Positions 35,201 to 45,346 of a DNA stretch of 64,000 bases are shown here, in pieces; position 1 is the stretch's first letter; every line of letters begins with the position of its first letter. The notes under the pieces are model-generated. The model saw only the letters and a list, made by a program, of their open reading frames with translations, had not been told where the DNA came from and made no database searches. The position numbers and the translations under genes are program-made. The stretch is from Dipteronia dyeriana. Lineage: Eukaryota; Streptophyta; Magnoliopsida; Sapindales; Sapindaceae. Location of the stretch: positions 59,558,597 through 59,622,596 of the forward strand of contig CM065303.1 in NCBI GenBank assembly GCA_032871835.1. The letters run 5' to 3'.

Positions 35201-36917
35201 TTACATAAGCCAGATAAGCTGAACATTATTTCCTGAGCAACCGTCTGACAGTAATAGCAGATATAACACAAGAAGGAAGAATCTGATGTTCACCACAGAA
35301 AATAACATCTGATTCTCCTTGAAGTGTAAATTTTACCTCTTTTCGAAAACAATCTACAATAGCATAGTGTATAGCCAGCCAATCCATTCCCAAAATAACA
35401 TCAAAATCACGTATATCAAGCGGGATCAAATCAACATGTAGCTCATGCTTACCGACTATGACCTTACTGTTTCTATATATATTCTCAGCCAATAAAGATT
35501 CACCAGTAGGTATAGCCACTACCATACTAGAATCTAATGGTCTTAATTCTACATCCGCATACACTATAAAAGATCGAGATACAAATGAATGAGTAGATCC
35601 AGGATCAATGAGAACATGAGCATCATGGCCAAAAATTGTTAACATACCTGTAACGACATCTGGAGTGGTCTCGGCATCTTGCTGAGTCATAGCAAAAACC
35701 CTTGTCTGAGTACGAGGTCTACCCGACTGACCACTCTGTTGGTTGCCTCCAACCCCTGCTGCGCTAGCTTGGGTTTTCCCTGTAGTTATAGATCCTCCTA
35801 CTCGGGATCCTCTTTGTCCTTGCATCTGACTCGTGCCACTTTGCATTGGTAGAAAACCTATCTTCCTCTCTCCATTGCCTGCCTGGACTAACTCGGGGAA
35901 ATTTCTTTTTAAATGTCCAGGTTGCCCACATTGATAACAACCTGATATCCCAAAATGACACTCACCATCATGGTGCTTTCCGCAAGTCGAACATAGAGGA
36001 CGCCAACTTCTACCCATACTAACACTCGGTTGCCGACTACCCATTGGCTATTGGACTGAGGCTTGGCTAGAACCAGGTCCACGACTCTATTGATAATTAC
36101 TAGTCTGACCTGAAAAACTGCCTATTGCCTTAGGCATTTTGTTATAAGAGCCTCCTACTGACCAGTTACTGCGTTTTTGCTTCTGTTGTTCAAATCTGCG
36201 AGAGTCACTAAGGCCTCTCTCTACTCTCAATGCAGCTTCAAACAACTTACCAAATTCAACATGTCCCGAAGTAGTCACTATTGTCTTAATTTCCGATCTA
36301 AGTCCATCTTCGAATTTTCTACACTTGTTTTCTTCATCAGCGACTACATACGGAGCAACCCTCGAAAGTTCTGTAAATTTCTTCTCATACTCTTCTACTG
36401 TCATAAATCCCTGTACTAGTTTAAAAAATTCAGCTCTTTTCAAATCTTGATAGAAATGAGGATAATAACGATCATTAAATTGCTTCTTAAAATCCTCCCA
36501 AGTAATTCCTTCGAGAGTTCTTCGTTGAACTGAGACCCACCAATCATATGCTTTCTCCTTTAGCAAAAACATAGCAAAATAGACCTTTTGCTCATCTATG
36601 CACCTCATCACTTCAAATACCCGTTCCAACTCATTCAACCAAGAACTAGCACTATCTGGATCTCCTGTTCCACCAAAATTCGTAGCTCTCAATTTTCATG
36701 CACGCTCAATAGAATTCTCTGGCACTCGTGTTTGGTGCTGAACCATGGCAGTCAACAGTTCTGCAATTCTATCCATTGGTTCCTCCCTAGGTTCTGGTAC
36801 ATGAGGTTGAGCTATAGGTGGTTGAAGGTGTGATTCTATCTCGTTTTCACCTTGGTTACCACTCCTCTCTCCAAGGTCAGCTACCGGTCTTGTGCGTAGG
36901 CGGCCAACTCGACGCAT
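32271..36917 (-). pseudogene. gag-pol of inner chromovirus, one frame with stops
   Basis: One reading frame of 1,549 codons runs from ATG at 36917 to TAA at 32271-32273. Gag lies at 36690-36090 (WVSVQRRTLEG, FNDRYYPHFYQ) with a zinc knuckle near 35950 (CYQCGQPGHLKRNF, last Cys replaced by Phe). Protease follows (VLIDPGSTHSFVS, near 35620), then RT (35159-34240, with PFGLTNAP and FIDDILIYS) and RNase H ([12 protein letters not shown], near 34170). Integrase lies at 33480-32650 (CLICQQVK, VIIDRITKSAHF, DRDPRFTSRF, QTDGQSERT), and the chromodomain near 32350-32275 (VLWINHAVEEVTWE). Stops fall near 36696, 36087, 36049, 35226, 34233, 33951, 33525, 33072 and 32646. Between about 32649 and 32449 the frame is shifted and then restored. 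Confidence 0.9.
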
Positions 36918-37001
36918 GATGCTGTTACAAAATCAAAGTTATGCTTAAATGCATGAAACTAAATGTAAACAATTATTCTATGGTCTAAGGAATTATAAAC
37001 C

Positions 37002-37016
37002 GTGCCTCTGATACCA
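37002..37016 (-). other. Primer binding site of inner chromovirus
   Basis: TGGTATCAGAGGCAC on the minus strand, three bases after the 5' LTR end. It is the initiator tRNA-Met type site with a small change after TGGTATCAGAG. Confidence 0.85.
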
Positions 37017-37019
37017 AGT

Positions 37020-38526
37020 TGACAGGACCCACCCCGACTCCTCTCTCTTGAGTACGAGGGAGGCCCTGTGGGCTGCCCTGACTCATCTCTCTTGAGTACG
37101 AGGGAAACCCTATGGACTCTACATTTACTAGCATGATAAAAGGACTTTCTGCTGATATTTTCATAGGGAATACTTGCTATTAATCAAACAAAATGTAAGG
37201 AGAATATTGGAGAGTACAAAATGTACATAATTGCAATTCCTTTACATATTTTCGTTCGTTACAAAAAGTTTATCAAAAATGACCGTTCGGACCAAAAACC
37301 GACCACTTTAAAAACTAAGTAACCAGTCATCCCGAGTGGGAAACGGAACAGGCCAAGTAAGAAATCCGAGTAGGCCGAGTAGGCCGAGTAGAACGAATAG
37401 GCCATGTGGGCCAAGTAGGTCAAGTGGGCCGAGTAGGCCGAACAGACCGAGTAGAAATCCGACCACGTTATGATCATGTCTACCGTCCCGACCATACCTA
37501 TCGTCCTGACCATGCCGACCTCACATTTCTAAATATGCATAGAAAAATTAAAAATGCATGATTTTTATGCTTCTTAATGTCATCGAGTGGCCCATCTCAA
37601 AACTTCTGAGTCCGCACAACCGAGCAGTTACCTGGATAAATATTTAAGAGTGAAAAGATGAGCGCTAACGCCCAGTGAGTGAATGAAAACTTTTAAAAAC
37701 ACTTTTCTAAACCACTTTACAATAAGCATTCAGTAATACATGGTATAAGATAATATATCTACTTGCTGAACAAACTGAATGCTTCTCTTTGCTGAACAAG
37801 AATAAATACTTTATAAAATCTTAATCTGCACCAAATTCGTACCGGGGATATCCTCAATACGTAAGCCGAAATACTTCGGGCAAACGCAGAGTCATGAATA
37901 ACTTCTGGTTATACCCATGCAGAGCGACTCAATTACTCTTTCTCTGGTCAATACACGGGTATAGCGACTATCTGGTCATACACCTGCAGAGCGACTCAAT
38001 TACTCTTTCTCTGGTCAATACACGTGCAGAGCGACTCATGACATACACATGTGTAGAAAGGCCCCAAAAGCCAACCATAATCATAACTGGGGAAGGTACA
38101 TGGTGCTTTTATAGAAATCATAATCTCTTCTTGATAATTCATAAAAATAATATACTTTTTCTGAATGCTAATATAAGCATAAAATATATACTTTCGGTTC
38201 TCTGTATACTCACCATCAATCATTAAAAGAAATAAAAAGCTTAAAATGATTTACAGAAATTAAAGCATAAAACTGTAAACTTGAGTTAAAAACAAAACTG
38301 AAACTTTATTCACTCACAACTTAGACGTCAAGCTTATCTCAGACTGATTATGCTAGGTTCCCTTCGTCTTCTTTCCCTATCAATCACGATATCCAATTAG
38401 AAACTGAATATCAAAGAAGAATCAACTGAAATCTGTAATCACGAGAGCTTCACTGGCTTTTCTCTTTTCTTCTCTTTCCTTTCTTCCGTTTGATTCTACT
38501 GCTTTCTAGCTCTCACAACATTTATC

Positions 38527-38593
<67 letters not shown>

Positions 38594-38749
38594 TTATGGA
38601 AGGACACAGATGAAGTTGTGAGCTAATTAACCAAGCTCACAGCTGCCTGTCCGCCATGCATTTCACTTGGCTTACTCACCTGATGCCTTTTCTGCTTCAC
38701 GCTTATCCCTTTTTTTTCAAATTGGGCCTGAAAGACATTGGGTATTACA
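37020..38749 (-). repeat. 5' LTR of inner chromovirus (family A)
   Basis: 1,730 bp, with the same layout as the 3' LTR but different array lengths: about three 18-bp units instead of five, and fewer 9-bp units. A (TA)n run of about 60 bp (38531-38591) lies where the 3' LTR has about 12 bp (32067-32078). The ~46-bp terminal duplication (37025-37110) is present. Confidence 0.93.
38531..38591. repeat. (TA)n microsatellite at the LTR TATA position
   Basis: About 30 TA units. The other three family-A LTRs have only a short TATATATA at this place, about 160-210 bp from the LTR start, where a promoter TATA box would be expected. Confidence 0.85.
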
Positions 38750-38754
38750 AATAA

Positions 38755-39985
38755 GAACCGTAATATCTTTGTTTTTTAATTTACCTGCAACTCTCATAGT
38801 TTGTGGATTTGTTATGTCATCTATAGCATGAAAGGATATCTCTGGAATGGTCTCTGTAAATTATGCGTTGTAGGTGTGTTCGTTGGTCTCCATTTCATCT
38901 AAGGAAGTCACGTCTTCAAGCATAAAAAGTTGAGGCCGTTCACATCGATGACCCGGAACGAATTTTTCATCACAATAGTAACAAAGCCCCTTTTCCCTTC
39001 CTGTTCGTGCTTCCTGACCTGTAATTCTTCGTATTGGAACTGAATTTGCAGTAGTTGGTGATGTCGATTTTTGAGTTGGTGGAGGCCTCAAAATGCCAGC
39101 AGCGGGACTGAAAGAAGATCAAGGCAGGGTTGTAGAATTTGGAGACCGGAAGGCAGATCCAGGCTTCCGCTGCAATTGGTTACGCTCTTCGATGATTCGT
39201 GCCACGTTGATAGCATCTGAAAGTGTTCGTGGTTGTTTAACTCGAACATCCAGGGGCACTTCATCTTTTAGATCTGCAATAAAACAGCCCACAAGAAAGT
39301 TTTCGGGCAAACCATCAACACGGTGAGATAATTTTTCAAAGGTTTCTTGGTATGTTGCTATGGTACTGGTTTGCTTGAGATGGGAGAGGGCTTCAGACAG
39401 ATCATCGTAATCTGTCGGGCCAAAACGGTGAAGAATGGCTTAGGTGAATTCATCCCATGTCGTCGGGCCTTTGAACTTGATATACCACCAATACCATTGG
39501 AGAGCTATACCTTCCAAATGGAAAGAGGCCAATTGAACATGATTAGGATAGGCTATGTGCTTGAAGTCAAAATATTGCTCAGCTTTGAATATCCGTCCTA
39601 GTGGATCGTCGCCGTCGAAAGTTGGAAAGGACAATTTGAGCTGGGTGTTATTTCGATCAGGCATGAAGAGCTGGGTGTTCTGTCGATCAGGTAAGGTGCT
39701 GAGAGGCGGGTTGGGTGTTGGTGTAACATGGATGTTGTTGGAAATCTCTCCTGCTGCAAAGGGATTGACCTCTCTCTCAATGGAGTGGTTGTTCTTGTTG
39801 GTCTGGTTGAGTCGGAGGGCTTGGAGTTCGGTTAGAACGGTTTGCATGGTGGCATTGATTTGGTTGAAGTTGTTGGTGAGCTGATTGTAATTGTTGTTGA
39901 GTTGGTCGAAGCTAGTCTCATGTCGTGTCAGAATTTCGTTGACTTCATTCCGAAATTCGACATTGCTTTTGCTGCCGGTATCCAT
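38755..39985 (-). pseudogene. gag of outer chromovirus
   Basis: ATG at 39985 lies a few bases after the primer site. One frame runs to the nested insertion with stops near 39440, 39119 and 38861. The N-terminal part is Asn/Gln-rich (QLNNNYNQLTNNFNQIN). The retrotransposon gag domain has SFPTFDGDDPLGRIFKAEQY and LEGIALQWYWW, and FIADLKDEV lies near 39265. A zinc-knuckle-like CYYCDEKFVPGHRC lies near 38960. Gag is fused in frame to protease in this lineage. The protein would package element RNA, but the stops prevent this. Confidence 0.85.
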
Positions 39986-39994
39986 GGAGCTTTT

Positions 39995-40007
39995 GGCTCT
40001 GATACCA
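39995..40007 (-). other. Primer binding site of outer chromovirus
   Basis: TGGTATCAGAGCC on the minus strand, a perfect initiator tRNA-Met type site, three bases after the 5' LTR end. Confidence 0.9.
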
Positions 40008-40010
40008 AAT

Positions 40011-40340
40011 TGATAAGATAATTTATGGAAGAATAAGAAAGAAAGAGCAGAGGAAAGACAAAGAGAGGAAGAGACAATATTTGATAATTATATATCTTTT
40101 TATTGAATTGAAAAGAGCCTTATATAGGCTTACAGATTGCAACCGCTACTGAGAACCAGTAATACAACTGACCCACTAACAATATGATCCCGAACAAACG
40201 GAAACCACTAACACCACTAACTCTGAAAATAACAACTAATAACAACTAAATTATTTGACCCTGACTTGGTCATTCTACAGCTGACAGCCGAACTTCCAGG
40301 CACGGTTTGCATGGCCTGCTTGTGAATTGAGCTTCTATCA
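40011..40340 (-). repeat. 5' LTR of outer chromovirus
   Basis: 330 bp, with TG...CA ends and a TATATAGG-containing core (near 40120). It contains 31 bp that the 3' LTR lacks. The adjacent TGATC at 40341-40345 completes the target duplication. Confidence 0.92.
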
Positions 40341-41362
40341 TGATCTTTTCTATATATCTATCAAACAATAACACAAAATAAATCGTAGTTGTAGTAAATA
40401 GTTATGTATTTTGGAATTTATATATCAAGAATTTATTAATTTTGAGACATTCCTTGTCTGTCCCTCTTGCATATCCTCATATAGATAATGTTTTGGGTCT
40501 GTTGTATTGTTTTTGATCTAGGTATCACTTCCGGCAGTTTCTAGACCTCAAATATGGGCAGAAGATATGTACGAACATGCATGCATGAATCATGATCGCT
40601 GTTTTCTGAGTTTAATTGTACCTGTGTCGGGCTATGGGATCCAAGGAAGTATAATAAAGAGTATCTTGAAATTCTTTTTTCTTTTTCTTTTTTTAATCAC
40701 ATTTTATTAACGGTGGACCACAATATGCATGTCATGGCTGTTTTTTTCAACAAGGGTTGTTTCGTCGTTTAGTAGGGCATTGAGGATGAATTACAGCACA
40801 TCATGAATAAGATGTCGACGTGGGTCTCAAATTTGAAATATCCATATAAATGTAGTAAAAGAAATCACCACAACTTGAATTTCAAAGCTTTCCAAGCATA
40901 TATATTATATATATCCATCTTCCACAAAGCATGCAATCAACATTTTCAAACACTTAAGTATCTTAATATTTAAGCAAAGTACATATTACATATTACATAT
41001 ATGCTCTAAGAGAAACAAGCTAACGAAAGAGTTTATCAATAAGAATAGTACGTAAAAAAAAAAACAAGAGTTGATTGAATTATTGGTCTGATTTTGATTG
41101 CCTTATTTTATATATTTAAACAAATGAAGAATAAAAATTAACTCAATCTGATCTTGAACGCAAATGTCGAGAATCCGATGTTTCAAATGCTATAGAAAAA
41201 CAAAAGTAAAACTACTGGACAAGGTTTACTATAAACTTTCTTATAGCAAAAGATATATATACTGGCATCTATATGTTGTAAATTGAAAAAAAAAAAAAAA
41301 ATCCTAGCAAAAAGGTGGAAGACCCTTTAGTCATACGATGATTATGAGACAATTGTAAGGAT

Positions 41363-41434
41363 TTAGAAGTATATAGAAAGTCGCCATCCTCATGGTCTTT
41401 AGAAGTATATAGAAAGTCGCCATCCTCATGGTCT
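41363..41434. repeat. Perfect 36-bp tandem duplication
   Basis: Two identical 36-bp units, 41363-41398 and 41399-41434, starting TTAGAAGTATATAG. An open minus-strand frame across them would repeat 12 residues (SKDHEDGDFLYT), but nothing else supports a gene there. Confidence 0.9.
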
Positions 41435-41562
41435 TTAGAACTAATAACTGTAGTTGTAGCATAAAATGTATAACTAAGGAAAAAAGCAAACATGAAAATT
41501 AATTGACTTTCAACTACTATATAGTCACCATCCAATATACGATGAGAATTGCTTCAGGCCTT

Positions 41563-41711
41563 CTAGGTGGCCGACCTCCCAGCAGATACACTTGAATAGC
41601 CTTGCTTTGTAAATGCCTGATCAAACTCCATATTCTTCATCATGAGAGACCTCCATATATGTTTAAGTAGAGAAAAAGCCTTTCCATTGATGAGCAAGTC
41701 CCAAAGTTGCA
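41563..41711 (-). CDS. Orphan exon-like ORF, unidentified
   Basis: On the minus strand a pyrimidine-rich stretch ending in CATATAG (above 41711) looks like a 3' splice site. It is followed by about 49 open codons ending in TAG at 41563-41565. The translation contains LWDLLINGKAFSLLKHIW and later MEFDQAFTKQGYSSVSAG. The composition is protein-like and unlike the AT-rich surroundings. I do not recognise the family. It could be the last exon of a gene whose upstream exons are lost or lie elsewhere, a gene fragment carried by an element, or a short ORF starting at an ATG near 41721. No partner exon was found between here and the IDD gene. Confidence 0.3.
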
Positions 41712-42510
41712 CTATATGCATAATTAAGAAGAATAAGAAGAAAAGAAAATATTAGTCATTAAAAAAAAATTGACAAGTAGACAGCAATCAAAGTCAAACT
41801 GTATGAAGAAAAAAATGAAAATTCAAAGGTGGAAAATAATCCTATGTGATACATCTTGTCACAATGAAGTAACAAAAAAACGGTTTTCATGCAAACAACT
41901 TATTTTCCAATTAGTTAGGTATGAATTAAACTTATATAAACATTCAAGATACACAGTCATGATTAAACGGATAAAACACTTATATATTCAAATAAGTTTT
42001 TTTGTTAAGACTTATATAATATGTTAGTATTACTTTCTCATGAATAAAAATAGTAGTATATATAGCACGTAATTATATGAATCCTAAACTTTAACTTTAC
42101 TTGATTTCTAATAGGCATTTACCTTTTTGAACTTTTAGAACTAACGATTATTATAGAACAACTTTACATATATTTTATTTGAAACTTTCTATTTGAATTC
42201 AGTAAACTTTCTATTTGGATTCAGTAAAAAGTGTCCAATCTTGGTGGGGGGTTCCCCTAGCAAAGTGGTACCACCTTGGCAACATGTTCTACTATTTTAA
42301 GCAAAATAAAAAATTAAATATTACAAAAAAAATTTAAAAAGGAATTTCTCTCACAAAATCGTGTGGTGTTTAGACAAGCACTACCCCAGAATCTTGCATG
42401 AGTAGCACGCCCGTCAAATCACGTAGATATATTTATCTTATTCAGTTTTTAATCTTCAACATATATATATATATATAAAAAAAATTAAATAGATACGTAT
42501 AGGTATAAAC

Positions 42511-42720
42511 TCATCGGTTCGTTAGATGTAAATTCAAAGTATATAAATTTATCAAAATTTCTCCGTAATCAGTGATCCACATATAACGAACTGATATTAA
42601 TGGTTTTTCAGTCAGTGCGTTGCATATGGACCATTAATTATGGAGAAGTTTTAATAAGGATATATATTTTCAGTCAAAGTATATAAATATAATGATTCAC
42701 ATCAAACGTATTGATGAATT
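42511..42720. repeat. Fold-back (inverted repeat) element
   Basis: The left arm (42511-42597) is an imperfect inverse of the right arm (42609-42720), with about 11 bp between them. The transcript would form a long imperfect hairpin. A related single block lies at 1691-1840. The element is about 465 bp beyond the IDD stop codon and could lie in or near its 3' transcribed region. It is most likely a MITE. No target duplication was identified. Confidence 0.55.
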
Positions 42721-42731
42721 TATATAAGTGC

Positions 42732-42762
<31 letters not shown>

Positions 42763-43184
42763 ATAGGAGGAATTTTTCAAATTATTAGAAAATTAGATTG
42801 AATATTTGTTAAAGCTAAGAAGAGAAGATATTTGTTTGAGCATCTTAAGAGAACAGATCTCGTGACTCTGCCAGCCAAAAAGGATGAAAATTAAACAATA
42901 AAAAAACGAATAAAATAAAAACAGGAAAAAGAAAATAAAAACAAAAAGACAAGAAAAGAAACAAAACCCATATGTACTCCAACTCATGCTACCCCATGCA
43001 AGATAATGTGTCAGATAAATAAATAAAAAATGGTACAGTAAAAGTATTCATCACACATTTACCAATGAAATCCAAAGCTTACTTTAATCATCGATAATGA
43101 TTTAGTTAACACGTCACTAAATAATACAAGTAAATGTAAGTAAACGTACCTGCTATGTACTTTTATCTCTTATCATCTTTTTCG

Positions 43185-45296
43185 TCACGGAAAACTCCCA
43201 CCTCCTCCTCCTCCGAAAGATTGGCTTGTCGGGGCAGACACATTTCTCTCTGAATCCAATGAACTCACATCAAGTCCATGTCGTTGTTGATGTTGTTGTT
43301 GTTGTTGTTGTTTTTCTCTTTGCGCAAACCCTCCACTTATGCTTCTCACTATTTGTCCCACACCAAGAAAATCTCTTGTTGTTCTATCAGATCCTCCACT
43401 ACTTATATTAAGATTTTGGTGCAATTTCGGCTCCATGCTATTCCTATTTGCATTGAATCCACCATATGTGTTGTTTTCTTGGGCATGTCCAGATGTAGTA
43501 GCATATGCATTATTGACTTCTCCCCCAGACCCACCACCGAAAATTGATGAAGAGTTACCACTAGCAAAAGAGTTCATTAGGTCTTGCAAGTTGTTGTCAT
43601 TTTCGCCGCCAAATATGCCGCTAAAGTTGGGTTTGGAGCCACTTGAAGAGGAGCTACCAAAACTCCTGAGCAAAGAAGCTGTGTTGTTGCTGCTTGAAGT
43701 TGAACCCATTTGAGCAGCCTTTTGAAGCAGTGCTGTGGCGGACATATGCGAGTTGACTATGTTGTCGTTTTGAACCGATGAACTGAAAAGCGAAGGTACA
43801 CCGGAGCTGATTTGTTCATTCATTATGCTGTTTGAATAGAGATTGTTGGACCCTTCGAGTAAGCTTGAAGACTGAAGATTGGTGTTGGTATTGTTGGAGT
43901 TATTGCTGTTATTTAAGCTGCTTGTGGTGCTACTGTTTGAGAGGAAGTTGAGGTTGATAAGATTGACTCCAGGGGGTGGATTGCTTGTATTGTTTTGAAG
44001 ATCAGGGAACTGCATTATTCCATGGAATGGCCTGTTTTGAAGCAACCCTTGTTGAGATTGGTGGTCTTCATGGTAACTGTGGTTTGATTCTTGCATGAAA
44101 AAGGCTGGTGGAGGCATGGTCTGCGGTGATCGGAACGACGATGATGAACCGATCGATGGAGGGAGGAGATGATCGAATTGGCCGGTGGAGCGGGAACCAC
44201 CGCCTCCGAGGCGTAAAATGTCATTAGATTGGGTGGTTTGGTCTTTTATTGAAGTGAGTTGATGACCCACTTGGGATAAGCCTAAACCCATATTGTTGCT
44301 ATTTCCATATAAATGGCTTCCAATGGTGCTCAAACTGGGTGGGTGTCTTGCACTTTCTTGAGCCAGTGCATCACAGAAGGCCCTGTGTGTGATAAAACTG
44401 TCGCGCCTGCACCAATTATTAAAAAACCATCCATTAAATCACCTACATTATACAAAAATTAATGAAATAAAATCAGGTTAAAATTGAACTACAGACGTCA
44501 TTTCTTCTAGCTAGTTATAATACATCAAATTATAGACATTTGATTATTATTTCGTGGAATACAAAAACTGATCATGAATATGCAAGGTGGCAAGTATCCT
44601 TATGTCCCATTGAAACAGTGATCAAATAGGACCACTAGTTTTTTTTTTTTTTCAAATAATTTGATATACGAACATAATATACTCCAAATGGAATCATCGA
44701 GTAGAGAATATTAAACCATGTGACTCATCGTATGCTTGACCAAGTTTAAAATTTCATGTGATTTCAGGTTCAAAATTTGCTTTCCCATTCTGTACATGTT
44801 GATGAACTTTACCTCCAATAATGCCTCCAAACCCATAAGTGATCAAATCAAACCATAGATGACGGCAGAATTAGGGTTGCGGAGCAACAGTGAAAAGTTA
44901 CTTAATAAATAAACCAAAAAAAATGGAAACCCTAAAAACAAAAGAATTAAAAGTAGGAAAATCAAGTAGAAGAATTGAATGCAAAGTTGTAAATGATTAA
45001 GCAATCATCCAACCACTGCCATTTCAGGAACTGGGTGTTCAATAAATGCAACAAGAGAATGTATTCAACAACATGAAAAATCATCAATCAATCAAGAACT
45101 GAAGCCCAATTCAAGACTCACTCATTCTAATTAATTAATACACAAAACTTGTCATGTGATGGCTGGGTTCAAGTAAGGAATTGTTTCCTTGTAAAATATA
45201 AAAAAGAAGAAAGAAAGAATAATATTTGTGGTAAATTTGGAAAACAAAACCATGAAAATGAACCGGATCATGAAAATGCAATGATCTGTGAAGCGT

Positions 45297-45346
<50 letters not shown>

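Larger units (their letters stand above)
30507..38749 (-). mobile_element. Inner chromovirus (Tekay/Del-like) with family-A LTRs
   Basis: A complete 8,243-bp element on the minus strand, flanked by AATAA on both sides (30502-30506 and 38750-38754). LTRs of 1,730 bp (5') and 1,728 bp (3') start TGTAA and end TGTCA. The primer site, a single gag-pol reading frame, a C-terminal chromodomain and a polypurine tract are all present. The frame holds about nine premature stops and two compensating frameshifts, so it is inactive. It sits inside the protease codons of the outer chromovirus and must have inserted later. Confidence 0.95.
26963..40340 (-). mobile_element. Outer chromovirus (Ty3/gypsy), complete ends, nested host
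   Basis: A minus-strand element bounded by LTRs of 330 bp (5', 40011-40340) and 299 bp (3', 26963-27261). TGATC flanks it on both sides (26958-26962 and 40341-40345). Primer site, gag, protease, RT, RNase H, integrase, chromodomain and polypurine tract follow in the correct order. An 8.2-kb second element (30507-38749) interrupts it in the protease region. Without that insertion it is about 5.1 kb, normal for a short-LTR plant chromovirus. Several stops and frameshifts make it non-autonomous. Confidence 0.92.
40346..43184. other. Intergenic region downstream of the IDD gene
   Basis: AT-rich single-copy-looking DNA. Separately listed inside it are an exon-like ORF (41563-41711), a 36-bp tandem duplication (41363-41434) and a fold-back repeat (42511-42720). 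AT microsatellites lie near 42459-42476 and 42736-42762. The 3' UTR of the IDD gene presumably occupies a few hundred bases below 43185; no single polyadenylation signal can be picked out with confidence. Confidence 0.5.

Noticed and set aside
41269..41535. Minus-strand 88-codon ORF with 12-residue repeat
   Set aside because: The repeat is just the 36-bp tandem duplication; the remainder is low-complexity and ends in a poly(T)-derived Phe run.
43226..43713. Overlapping plus-strand open frames opposite IDD exon 3
   Set aside because: They are the antisense of Gln-, Asn- and Ser-rich codons of the real exon and show no domain or start context.
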